Part shown: piece after piece, positions 52,001-59,477 of the stretch
Numbering within the stretch: the first letter of the stretch is position 1
Layout: every line of letters begins with the position of its first letter
NCBI RefSeq assembly: GCF_002367995.1
Contig: NZ_AP018207.1
Location: forward strand, 2,913,083-2,977,082
Length of the DNA: 64,000 nucleotides
Source: Calothrix brevissima NIES-22
GTDB taxonomy: Bacteria > Cyanobacteriota > Cyanobacteriia > Cyanobacteriales > Nostocaceae
Direction: 5' to 3'
Program-made: the position numbers and the translations under genes
The notes under the pieces: model-generated
The model's input: the letters and a program-made list of their open reading frames with translations, nothing else
What the model was told of the DNA's origin: nothing
The model's database searches: none

Positions 52001-52890
52001 TCTACAGTGGTAATTGACCAAGATGGATCGTTATATACTCGTTCTGTAATCCCACTATTGGTTAATTTTAAGATTTGCTCGGCGGCTCGATTGGCAGCGA
52101 TAATTTGTCCGGCAAGATTGATAATAACAATACCATCAGGAATGGTTTGAAAAATACTCGATAATCTAGCTTCACTCTCGCGCAGAGCATTTTCTATCTG
52201 TTTGCGCTCGGTGATATCGTGCATTACTACCACTGCACCTTGTTTTTCACCTTGCAAATTAGCGATCGCTTGCCCATTTGCTGATAAAATTCGCACTACT
52301 CCCTGCTGAGGTGCGATCGTCATTTCTACATTTTCCACCCGTTCGCCCTGTAAAGCCCGAAATAGGGGAATATCCGCCGTATTCATTGGCGTTTTCCCAT
52401 CAGGCAAATACAGATTGTAATATTCTGCCCATTGCTCCGGTAGCAGAGGCTGTACAGGTAATCCGTGAAATAATCGCGCTGCTTGATTAAATAACTTTAA
52501 TTCCCCATTGGCATCGCAAGCCACAATTCCGGCTTGAATATTATCTAACAAGACATTAAGAAAATCTTGCTCTTTGCGTAGCTTTGTTTCTAATTGTTTC
52601 CTGTCTGTAATATCTAAAAAATAAGCTAATAAACCATGAGGAATCGGTACCAACCGCACCGTTAACCATCGATTTAATGGGGGATAAAACTCATCAAACT
52701 CAACAGGTAATTGTTGGTTAATTGCTTGCTGAGAGTATTGAAACAAATCACTCGTAGCATCAACAGCAAATACATCCCACAATATTTTGCCTAATAGACA
52801 CTCTCGCTGGATGCCCAAAAGTGCTGCAACTTGATTATTAACCGAGGTGACAAGCCACGAGCTGTTGATTTCAATTAACGCCTCAGCCAT
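49093..52890 (-). CDS. Multi-PAS/GAF hybrid histidine kinase
   Basis: 1265 residues from the ATG. Order: four PAS domains (1-500; FLNVLLDNIQAGIVACDANG opens the second), a short coil, GAF (about 535-690), a second GAF (about 715-870), HisKA with phospho-acceptor H in VLSHELRSPLNP (about 903), HATPase_c (LLSNAIKFTPEGG, GLGLGLAIV) and a C-terminal receiver with phospho-acceptor D in LLCDIGMPEMDG. No membrane segment, so a soluble sensor; no phytochrome-type chromophore Cys was noticed. The first PAS lacks its opening helix when started here. The in-frame upstream residues AERFQAIVDN fit it well, and a CTG at 52980 behind a perfect ribosome-binding site may be the true start. Confidence 0.9.
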   Translation of the reverse strand: MAEALIEINSSWLVTSVNNQVAALLGIQRECLLGKILWDVFAVDATSDLFQYSQQAINQQLPVEFDEFYPPLNRWLTVRLVPIPHGLLAYFLDITDRKQLETKLRKEQDFLNVLLDNIQAGIVACDANGELKLFNQAARLFHGLPVQPLLPEQWAEYYNLYLPDGKTPMNTADIPLFRALQGERVENVEMTIAPQQGVVRILSANGQAIANLQGEKQGAVVVMHDITERKQIENALRESEARLSSIFQTIPDGIVIINLAGQIIAANRAAEQILKLTNSGITERVYNDPSWSITTVEGQPFPEAELPFVRVMQTGEAVYGVEHAIAHADGTTSILSINASPLFNAAGEIISVIAAVTDITERQQVEAALQESQERYRTVIEAAAEGIVLQYADGEIFTCNPSAEKILGLTADQMMGRTSLDPRWRAVYEDGSPFPGEMHPSMVTLRTGEAQTNVIMGIHKPDASLTWISINTRPLFPVNSNQPYAVVASFFDITEQQAALRDRQQAEEKRVQLVREQVARAAAEAAQQQSAFLAEVSAVLASSLDYQQTLQSVADLAVPYFADWCSVDLLNEDNSISRVAVAHIDPQKVQMGWELAQRYPRKLDDCYGISQVMQTGNSEIVTQITDEQLTAAIADAEYLQLLRGFGLKSCIIAPLKTQEKVFGSISFVFTESPRHYTQKDLTLAEDLARRAAIAIDNARLYQQAQQARQAAETAADRTARLQTVTAALSQSLTPVQVVEVIVEQSMAVLKATSAMVVLVSEDGTELELVKAVGYESDLSEAWRRFSMNTAAPLTEAIRTGEPLWMETVAQRVSRYPHLAENYSKYDTCAWMSLPLVAEGRSVGGMSLNFPEYKQLTADDREFILAISRQCAQAISRAQLYEAERQARAEAEQANRVKDEFLAVLSHELRSPLNPILGWTKLLQTQKLTPTKAQQALETIERNAKLQAQLIEDLLDISRMLRGKLSLQTAPVNLIEVIAGAIETVQLAANSKSIQIQTILQPGKQTVFGDANRLQQVFWNLLSNAIKFTPEGGRVEVKLAEIGKQVQIQVIDNGKGINADFLPHVFEYFRQADSSTTRRFGGLGLGLAIVRQIVELHGGTVEAQSQGEGLGATFTVLLPATSIEPESSPDNEPSRLPVNLTGLRILVVDDEADMGYLAEFILTQHGADITVATSATEALNILPQFLPDLLLCDIGMPEMDGYKLIRQLRQLSPAQGGTIPAIALTAYASECDRNQALAAGFQLHLPKPVEPEVLLEAVVRVIQTGV

Positions 52891-52977
52891 GTTGTCAACA
52901 ATTGCTTGGAAGCGTTCTGCAGCAGGTAGATCGTTGGAAAACTTTTCTGATGAATATATTTCTGAGCGATCGCTGTT

Positions 52978-52993
52978 CAGATGAGCCTCCTTT
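52978..52993 (-). promoter_or_regulatory. Strong Shine-Dalgarno followed by an in-frame CTG
   Basis: On the minus strand AAAGGAGG (52986-52993), 5 nt, then CTG (52978-52980) in the frame of the hybrid kinase. No ATG, GTG or TTG in frame lies between it and the ATG at 52890. The next stop codon upstream is TAG at 53038-53040. Confidence 0.55.
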
Positions 52994-53177
52994 ACCCCGG
53001 CAATACTGTCACCTACCGAAAATAATTTAGCGTAGCACTAAATGCCCAATGGTTGATCTGAGCTTTTCTGATTCTACAAGTTTCAGCAAGTCGGCGTTAA
53101 GAATTATCTTATGACAAGGCAGAGAGCAGGGGACAAGGGAGACAATTGTATAGACAAGGGCGATCGCATCTCTAACA

Positions 53178-53212
53178 AATGACTATTGACTATTGACTAT
53201 TGACTATTGACT
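53178..53212. repeat. Heptamer tandem repeat (AWTGACT x5)
   Basis: AATGACT followed by four perfect ATTGACT units, just past the GH18 gene stop. Confidence 0.85.
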
Positions 53213-53219
53213 TAAAAAC

Positions 53220-54386
53220 CTAAAATGCATAATAATATGATGGATAAGCACAATTTTTGACAGCTTGAAGTAAAGGATCGGGAGTTTCTGCTTCAGGTAG
53301 CCAGCCGGCTGCTAAATCCCAAATAATGACACCGCCTAAACTATTTTTCTCTACATAATTAATCTTTACCTGTACCGATTTCTCATCTTCATAAGAAATA
53401 AAACTATCAGTAGCAGAACCCAAGGTATTAATTTTTAAATAGGCAGATTGAGCAGTTTCATCCCAGTGATAAACCTGCTGTTTGTAATAGCGATGAATAA
53501 TATCAAAATAAGGAATTGAAGTTAATGTAGGTATTTGGGTTTTGTCCCATTTTTGTAATGGCTCAAATACACCACCCCATTTTTTACCCTCAAAATCAAT
53601 TCCAATTCCTAACTTACTGGCGGCTACACCTGCATTGATAAAAGCTTTGACTAATCCATCAGTAGAAGGCAGAAGTTGATTAGTTCCGGGAAGTGTGTGC
53701 CCACAGTCATACAGTGGTGCATTGTGCCAAGTAACCCAACCTAGAGAATTTTCTGCTAATTGATATGTTGTGATATTGATTTGCGCGAATAGATGTTGCA
53801 ATTTAGCAAATAGCTCTAGGCGATTTTTGACAGCCGCAGTTAATATTGGCTGGGGAGTAATGGAGCTTAATTTCTCACTCAAAAGATGAATAAAAGCAGT
53901 ATATTGGGCTTCATCCTCTTGTGTGAGATATTCCCAATGAATATCAATACCATCGTATTGTTCGCCATCATAGCCTCTACCATCGTTGGTTAAAAATTTG
54001 ACCAAATTAGTTGTAAAGGCGTCAAGATTTTCTGGGCTGGTAGCGGCTCTAAATCTATTGTTGATATTTGTCGCCCCATTTATTTCTGCTTTTTCATGGG
54101 AAGCGATCGCCAACAGAACTTTTGTACCAGATGCATGGGCTGCTTTCAACAAAGCTGCTGAGTTTTCTTTTGTAATTTGATTAGTCTCAAAATCCAAACC
54201 TGCGGGATCTAAAATTGCATTTTGCTGTTTAGCACCAGGTTTGACCGCAAAATGAATGATAGTAGTTAGGGCACTATAATCAATATTTTCCGGACGTAAA
54301 TAATCTTGTCGCCAACCGGGATAATAAGCGCTAGTCCATCCCAAAATACATTGATGATTTACTGGGAAACTATCAAGTGTTCTCAT
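53220..54386 (-). CDS. Glycoside hydrolase family 18-like (chitinase-type) protein
   Basis: 388 residues from the ATG at 54386 (an in-frame TTG at 54407 is weaker; AGAGG precedes the ATG). A TIM-barrel pattern of GH18 is seen: ILGWTSAYYPGW (strand 1), ALTTIIHFAV, GTKVLLAIAS, the active-site strand YDGIDIHWEY, ILTAAV and the final GGVIIWDLAAGW. The canonical DGxDxDxE reads DGIDIHWE, so the Asp next to the catalytic Glu is His. No signal peptide is evident. It may be a hydrolase of reduced activity or a chitin/glycan-binding lectin. Confidence 0.8.
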   Translation of the reverse strand: MRTLDSFPVNHQCILGWTSAYYPGWRQDYLRPENIDYSALTTIIHFAVKPGAKQQNAILDPAGLDFETNQITKENSAALLKAAHASGTKVLLAIASHEKAEINGATNINNRFRAATSPENLDAFTTNLVKFLTNDGRGYDGEQYDGIDIHWEYLTQEDEAQYTAFIHLLSEKLSSITPQPILTAAVKNRLELFAKLQHLFAQINITTYQLAENSLGWVTWHNAPLYDCGHTLPGTNQLLPSTDGLVKAFINAGVAASKLGIGIDFEGKKWGGVFEPLQKWDKTQIPTLTSIPYFDIIHRYYKQQVYHWDETAQSAYLKINTLGSATDSFISYEDEKSVQVKINYVEKNSLGGVIIWDLAAGWLPEAETPDPLLQAVKNCAYPSYYYAF

Positions 54387-54524
54387 ATAGCCTCTGTAAC
54401 CTAACAATTTAGCGATCGCAATGAAGTATCAGCACAAACTACTCTACAAAGGGTGTTTGTATCATTCCGGTTAGGTTCAAAATACAAGGGGTTAGGGGAA
54501 AAGATTTTCATGTTTGGTTGTGAT

Positions 54525-54821
54525 ACCAATTTAAAAAAAGAATGCGACAGATTGTAGGGGCATGGCACTGCCCATTGGTGTCAACTTAACGCGAAACCCT
54601 CATCAGGAATTGATTTTGCATCAAAGCACCTACCATCAAGATCCGCGTTACCCCACCCCAGTTTTGTCTAAAGCCAAAACTTCCCCTCCCCGTTTACGGG
54701 GAGGGGTTAGGGGAGGGGTAAAAGGCTTGTGGGGTAAGCGTTTGAACTTAAGTTGACACCAATGGGCACTGCCTTGCCCTCTAGAATATATTGATGTGTC
54801 GCCAAAACTATTTAAATTGGT
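54525..54821 (+). repeat. GGCATGGCAYTGCC repeat element, copy B, interrupted by a MITE
   Basis: The element starts with ACCAATTTAAA (54525-54535) and ends with TTTAAATTGGT (54811-54821), a perfect 11 bp terminal inverted repeat. The landmarks GAATGCGACAGATTGTAGGG, GGCATGGCACTGCC and CTAGAATATATTGATGTGTC match copy C (58896-58990). The 192 bp at 54573-54764 are an insertion. Confidence 0.8.
54573..54764. mobile_element. 192 bp MITE with 17 bp terminal inverted repeats and 9 bp target duplication
   Basis: Left end CATTGGTGTCAACTTAA (54573-54589), right end TTAAGTTGACACCAATG (54748-54764), perfect inverted repeats. The flanks are GGCACTGCC on both sides (54564-54572 and 54765-54773), a 9 bp direct duplication. 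The interior encodes nothing and holds the hairpin CCCCTCCCCG-TTTA-CGGGGAGGGG (54683-54706). The undisrupted copy C at 58.9 kb shows the empty site. Confidence 0.9.
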
Positions 54822-54855
54822 AGTGAGATTTTATCGCGATCGACTCGCGTGATTA

Positions 54856-54886
54856 GATCCCCGACTTCTTCAAGAAGTCGGGGATC
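54856..54886. repeat. 31 bp palindromic repeat, copy 3
   Basis: GATCCCCGACTTCTT, a central C, then its exact complement AAGAAGTCGGGGATC. It lies 39 bp after the stop of the sugar kinase gene, so it could also end its transcript. Confidence 0.85.
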
Positions 54887-54925
54887 TAGGAATTTAGCAA
54901 AATTAAGGCGATGAACTATAAGCCC

Positions 54926-55903
54926 CTAAATTTGATGAGAAGCCAGAAAAGCTTCAACTTCCGCCGCAGTGGGTTGAGAAGCGATCGCACCTGGTTTAAT
55001 TGTAGTTAGGGCACCTACAGCGCTAGCATAAGTCACAATAGTTTTTGCTGTTTCCCCATTAGCTAATTTTTTGATGCCATGCTGCAATACTTGATGGATA
55101 AACCCGGCTAAAAAGCTATCTCCTGCGCCTGTTGTATCCACCACAGGTATAGAAAATGAGGGGAGTTTACCTTCATTTTCCACCAAGCAATAGGCGCAAC
55201 CGTTTTCTCCATCTGTTACTAGCACTCCCTCCAGGGAATCAACTCGGTATGTAATTGCACCGGGATCGCTAGTATCAAAGAGCCATTCAGCTTCTTCTTT
55301 AGATAATTTCACAAAATCGACTCGTTTGAGTATTTCTTCAATTTTTTGCCGCGCAATCTCGTGATCGTGCCAAAATACAGGACGCCAATTCACATCCAGC
55401 AGAATCTTTAAATCGTAATATTCTGCTAATTCCAGAGCGCGATGAATGGCTTTTTCACTATCTGGATAAGCTAATTCCAAAGTACCTAAAACCAAAAAAT
55501 CTGCTTCTTGAAATAAAGATTTCGGCAATTTTTCTGCTATTAGGTGCGTATCAGCAAATTCGGTGGTATCATACTTGCCAAATCCGGCAAAAGTGCGATC
55601 GCCTGCCAAATCCCTAGTTACATAAACTTGTCTGGTTGGCGCAGTTGGATGGCGTTGTACCCCCGTTGTATCTACACCTAGTTCTTGTAACAGGTTGACC
55701 AATTTATTCCCTGGTTCATCTTCACCAACAGCTCCGATAAAACCCACTGGTGTCCCCAGCTTGACTAAAGCACAAGCCACGTTAGCTGGCGCTCCTCCTG
55801 GGTAAGGAGTCCAAGACTGAACTTCTTCTAGCTTTAGCCCCAATTGATCGGCTAAACAATCAAACAAAATTTCACCGAGACATAAAACGCGGGGATTGCT
55901 CAT
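54926..55903 (-). CDS. PfkB family sugar kinase (fructokinase-like)
   Basis: 325 residues. The ribokinase-fold signatures are present: the first glycine motif CLGEILFDCL, PGGAPANVACALVKLG, and the second signature DTTGAGDSFLAGFIHQ with the catalytic Asp and anion hole. The order and length match bacterial fructokinases that phosphorylate free fructose released from sucrose. Substrate specificity is inferred from overall resemblance only. No sucrose synthase, invertase or transporter is adjacent. Confidence 0.88.
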   Translation of the reverse strand: MSNPRVLCLGEILFDCLADQLGLKLEEVQSWTPYPGGAPANVACALVKLGTPVGFIGAVGEDEPGNKLVNLLQELGVDTTGVQRHPTAPTRQVYVTRDLAGDRTFAGFGKYDTTEFADTHLIAEKLPKSLFQEADFLVLGTLELAYPDSEKAIHRALELAEYYDLKILLDVNWRPVFWHDHEIARQKIEEILKRVDFVKLSKEEAEWLFDTSDPGAITYRVDSLEGVLVTDGENGCAYCLVENEGKLPSFSIPVVDTTGAGDSFLAGFIHQVLQHGIKKLANGETAKTIVTYASAVGALTTIKPGAIASQPTAAEVEAFLASHQI

Positions 55904-56256
55904 TTCATTTTAGAGTTTCGATTTGGGAGGAAGATTTTCCAGTATAAAATCTACAATAATCTTTGCTTTATGTCGCCAGTCCTTCATAGAATGAAATAGC
56001 AATTTTTGCTACTAATATTAGGGTGTAAATGCTTTGCTCCCACATTTTATTGCATCAGTAAAAAGGCTGAGTTTATATATTAAATGGTAGTATTTATTAC
56101 TGGCATTTTGTCAATTTCATGACGATGAGGCAAAAATAAACAAAAAATAATGGCAATTGTCATGCTAACAGCGCGGAAAATGCCTGCCTCAAGAAGAATC
56201 TTCTAGAATTAGAGAGAGCGATTAAGTACATATACCAAGGGAGGATAGAATAAGTC
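55904..56256. other. Divergent spacer between the sugar kinase and pedR
   Basis: About 350 bp, AT-rich, without a gene; it should hold promoters for both directions. Confidence 0.4.
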
Positions 56257-56520
56257 ATGGCTGCTGGCGAGTCTCAGACCCCTGTTAGTCTGTCAGACAG
56301 AGAACTGCAAATTATCGACTTAGTGGCCGCTGGCTTAACTAACCAAGAGATTGCAGGAAAACTGGAAATTAGCAAACGCACAGTTGATAACCATATCAGC
56401 AATATTCTCACTAAAACCCAGACGGAAAATCGAGTAGCTCTTGTGCGCTGGGCTTTACAGTGGGGTAAAGTCTGTTTGAATGATGTCAATTGCTGTCCTC
56501 TGCCTAACCATAACGATTAA
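56257..56520 (+). CDS. pedR: LuxR-type regulator PedR
   Basis: 87 residues: a single LuxR-type helix-turn-helix (LSDRELQIIDLVAAGLTNQE, then KLEISKRTVDNHISNIL) without receiver domain, and a short C-terminus with three cysteines (KVCLNDVNCC). This matches PedR of cyanobacteria, a DNA-binding regulator switched off under high electron-transport flux when thioredoxin reduces its cysteine. GGGAGGA precedes the ATG. Targets cannot be read here. Confidence 0.85.
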   Translation: MAAGESQTPVSLSDRELQIIDLVAAGLTNQEIAGKLEISKRTVDNHISNILTKTQTENRVALVRWALQWGKVCLNDVNCCPLPNHND

Positions 56521-57055
56521 CGCGATCGATGACGTTGAATTAGTACATCATTGATTGCGCGATCGCATTCAAATTCTTTTGGTTTACAGCCTAGGCAAAT
56601 CTGACGCTTAAATAAGTTTTCTGCTCTTCACGCCTTATTTCATCAGTGTGAACTTCTACCACCAACTTTTTGAGCGTCCAAGTCAATCAATTTTGGATTT
56701 TGGATTTTAGATTTTGGATTGAGCCAAGCACTAGGTTACTTGGCTCAAGGTGCTTAAATTTGGGATTTGTTTGGCTTCAGGCTGGACATAAACCAAAAAA
56801 TCGAAAATCGGCCATCTAAAATCGAAAATTGGCACAGTCAACCAAAAATCATCGAGATTGGCGACTAAATAATCGTCAAAGGGAGTCTTTTCACTATCGG
56901 TAAAGGGTTTTATCAACTTTACCGATAGGAAATTTCCCTTGGGTGCATAGGGTATTTACCCAATCAACAATAAAAATTAGCAATAATATCTTGCCGCAAG
57001 CGCTACATTTGTAAGAAATCTATGTTGCTCCATCAGCTTGAGGAGCAGTGTTTCT
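56521..57055. other. Spacer with TTTTGGA heptamer repeats
   Basis: No supported gene. TTTTGGA/TTTTAGA units (56691-56718) form a heptamer STRR. CGATTTTTGG/CCAAAAATCG-like inverted pieces around 56795-56850 can pair. Two GCGATCGC-like sites occur near the 5' end. Confidence 0.55.
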
Positions 57056-57763
57056 ATGAATACTTCTGCTTCTTTTCAAAGTGGTTCATCGCCCTTTGAC
57101 TTTTTTAACTTTGATTTGACGGTTCCGTTATCAGGAAACTTTAGCAACGCAGCAGATAGAGATGCTTCTGGAGATTTTCCCCAATCCACACCAGATGCTG
57201 ATTTACTCAAACAGCTATCATTTATTCCCGGATTGAAAGAAATCTTGCTGCTGCGACAAGTTCACGCCTTAGAACATGCTACTGTTTGGCTTTTGGGCGA
57301 ATCTAACAGCGCTTCTGCTTCCCACACAGCAGCCAAAAATTTTCAAATTGATAACGAATTATTAAGCGGTTTGTCTACAGAGCAGGGATTTTACCTTTAT
57401 GGTGAAGTGAATATCAGCGATTTACGGCGTGCAGTTACTTTGGCGCTACATCGCCTGACTCATGGAGAAGGGGATTTAGCAATTCATCCCCGTTGCGGGA
57501 CTAATTTATCTGTAGCCATGTTGTTAACAGCTGGATTAGCTGTAGGCGTACATTTTTTGTTACCATTTCGACCAATCGAACAATTGATAGGTTTGGGGTT
57601 AGCCGCAACAACAGCAGCAGAACTTGCGCCAGATTTAGGTTTTATGGCACAGCGCTATCTCACCACTGCCATTCCCTTTAATCTCAAAATCGCACAGATT
57701 ATTCGTACAAAAGATATGTGGGGAAGGGAAGCGCATTTTGTGAAGGTAAATTGGCAAGATTAA
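57056..57763 (+). CDS. DUF6391-like membrane-associated protein
   Basis: 235 residues from the ATG at 57056 (AGGAG at 57041-57045; the in-frame TTG at 57038 is rejected). A polar N-terminus is followed by RQVHALEHATVWLL, a conserved histidine-rich helix with an HxxEH pattern, then GEVNISDLRRAVTLALHRLT and HPRCGTNLSV, and two hydrophobic stretches (MLLTAGLAVGVHFLLPF, LIGLGLAATTAAELA). I recall this as the DUF6391 family of cyanobacteria. HxxEH can bind zinc, but function is unknown. Confidence 0.7.
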   Translation: MNTSASFQSGSSPFDFFNFDLTVPLSGNFSNAADRDASGDFPQSTPDADLLKQLSFIPGLKEILLLRQVHALEHATVWLLGESNSASASHTAAKNFQIDNELLSGLSTEQGFYLYGEVNISDLRRAVTLALHRLTHGEGDLAIHPRCGTNLSVAMLLTAGLAVGVHFLLPFRPIEQLIGLGLAATTAAELAPDLGFMAQRYLTTAIPFNLKIAQIIRTKDMWGREAHFVKVNWQD

Positions 57764-57895
57764 TGAGCAAATATAGTATCTTTGCTAATTGCTGATGGCG
57801 AATATCCGCCCAGTATCTATTCTGCTCTGCCCCGCAGTATTTCCATTAATATAGTGACTTACCATTATGCGATCGCTCATTTTAGAGGTTAAGTC

Positions 57896-58894
57896 ATGAG
57901 AAAACTGTATTTCTTACTTCCAGGGACAGATAATAAATTTGCTTGTGGTGGGCTTTGGGCAGAGTTAAAAACGCTTAATTTAGCTCAACAAATCTGTAGT
58001 GCTGAGGTTGTCACTTACCGTCAACGCGAATCAGGTAAACTTTTTCTGGACGATTTACTGCAACAAAAAAAATTAGATGATGTAATTTTTGTCATTAGCT
58101 GGGGTTTTGATATCGCTAAACTCGCAGCGAAACTGCAACAATATAACGTTGTTTATCATGCCCACAGTGCAGGTTACAAATTCAGTTTACCTGGGAGTAT
58201 ACCCATTATTACTGTGAGCCGCAATACAATGGGATATTGGGGACAAAAATCTCCCAACTCTTTAATTTATTACTTACCCAATCAAATTAGCAACGAATTT
58301 CAAAATTTACATCTAGAGCGAGATATTGATGTTTTAGTTCAGGCGAGGAAATCATCAGCATATTTAATGAAATCTTTGATTCCTGAATTAGAAAAAAAAT
58401 GTCAAGTATTCGTTGCTAATTCCTTTATTGAAGATTTACCTGGATTATTTAATCGCGCTAAGATTTATCTTTATGACTCGGCTGAATATTGGGCACAACA
58501 GCGTGTAACCGAGGGATTTGGCTTACAACCAATGGAAGCCCTTGCTTGTGGTTGTCAGGTATTCTCTAGCATCAATGGCGGCTTATCGGATTACTTAGAC
58601 CCTGGCTTTAATTGCCATAAAATTGCCGCATATTCGCGAGAATTTGATATCCAGAGAATTTTAAAAGTGTTAGAATCCCCTGTAAATACCACTTTATCTG
58701 AAGATTTTTTCGCTGAGTATCGATACGAAAATATTATTAAACGGTTGCAAGTGATTGTGACTGAATTAAATGAATTTTTCGACCATAAAATTCAACATGC
58801 CCAAAATATTCCCGATTTAACAAACATACGTCTAATTAAATTAACGGCAAATAACATATATAGTAAAATACGTAAAAAATATTTCTCAAAATAA
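57896..58894 (+). CDS. Glycosyltransferase, GT4/GT1-like
   Basis: 332 residues. GT-B pattern: an N-terminal Rossmann part with CGGLWAELKTLNLAQ near residue 17 (acceptor side glycine-rich loop) and VVYHAHSAG, and a C-terminal donor-binding part with VTEGFGLQPMEALACGCQVF (the E-x7-E motif of retaining GT4 enzymes). Sugar donor and acceptor unknown; cell-envelope or polysaccharide work is likely. GAGG lies 6 nt before the ATG. The ~96 bp repeat copy C begins 1 bp after its stop. Confidence 0.82.
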   Translation: MRKLYFLLPGTDNKFACGGLWAELKTLNLAQQICSAEVVTYRQRESGKLFLDDLLQQKKLDDVIFVISWGFDIAKLAAKLQQYNVVYHAHSAGYKFSLPGSIPIITVSRNTMGYWGQKSPNSLIYYLPNQISNEFQNLHLERDIDVLVQARKSSAYLMKSLIPELEKKCQVFVANSFIEDLPGLFNRAKIYLYDSAEYWAQQRVTEGFGLQPMEALACGCQVFSSINGGLSDYLDPGFNCHKIAAYSREFDIQRILKVLESPVNTTLSEDFFAEYRYENIIKRLQVIVTELNEFFDHKIQHAQNIPDLTNIRLIKLTANNIYSKIRKKYFSK

Positions 58895-58895
58895 T

Positions 58896-58990
58896 ACCAA
58901 TCTGAAAAAATAATGCCACAGATTGTAGGGGCATGGCATTGCCATGCCCTCTAGAATATATTGATGTGCCGCCAACATTCTTGAAATTAG
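58896..58990 (+). repeat. ~96 bp GGCATGGCAYTGCC repeat element, copy C (uninterrupted)
   Basis: ACCAATCTGAAAAAATAATG, GATTGTAGGGGCATGGCATT, CCCTCTAGAATATATTGATG and CAACATTCTTGAAATTAGC. It is the intact relative of copy B and the reference for the MITE empty site. Confidence 0.8.
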
Positions 58991-59477
58991 CATAAGTCAA
59001 ATACATACCTTTTTTAATAAATGTCGGGTGTGCACTTCTTACCACGAAAACCTCAAAATTTTAGCAAAATTTAAGAAGTGCCTGCCCGGTAAAAATCTTA
59101 GGGACTTTCAGAAAATAAATTATCCAATTTACCATAGAGAATACTTTCTTTCTCCCCCCTGCTCCCTGCACCCTGCCCCCTTACCAAAAAAGCGATAGTA
59201 TATTTTTTTAGTTGTAAGTCCAATAATATTAATCTCCTCACATATAGCAGACAAAAACTTTCCTCCCGGGGGGTCAGACCTATCATTCGCCAAGTGTAGT
59301 TAAGACTGCACCAACTTCCCCAACTGGTATATTTAAAGCCCTGAAAAAATTATTCTTGATTTTTGCGGAATGTATCATTAGACTCTGGAAGTCAATGTTG
59401 CTATTTAATTCTTAGCAAATGCTACCGAATTTAATGGTTAGCGTTAGTATATCTATGTCTTTTTTCGCAGTATAAAT
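58991..59477. other. Spacer with a 10 bp inverted repeat
   Basis: No supported gene. GCACTTCTTA (59032-59041) and TAAGAAGTGC (59072-59081), extended imperfectly by GTCGGGTGT and CTGCCCGG on the outside, look like a tiny MITE remnant. A pyrimidine-rich tract (CCCTGCTCCCTGCACCCTG) lies at about 59157-59178. Confidence 0.5.
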
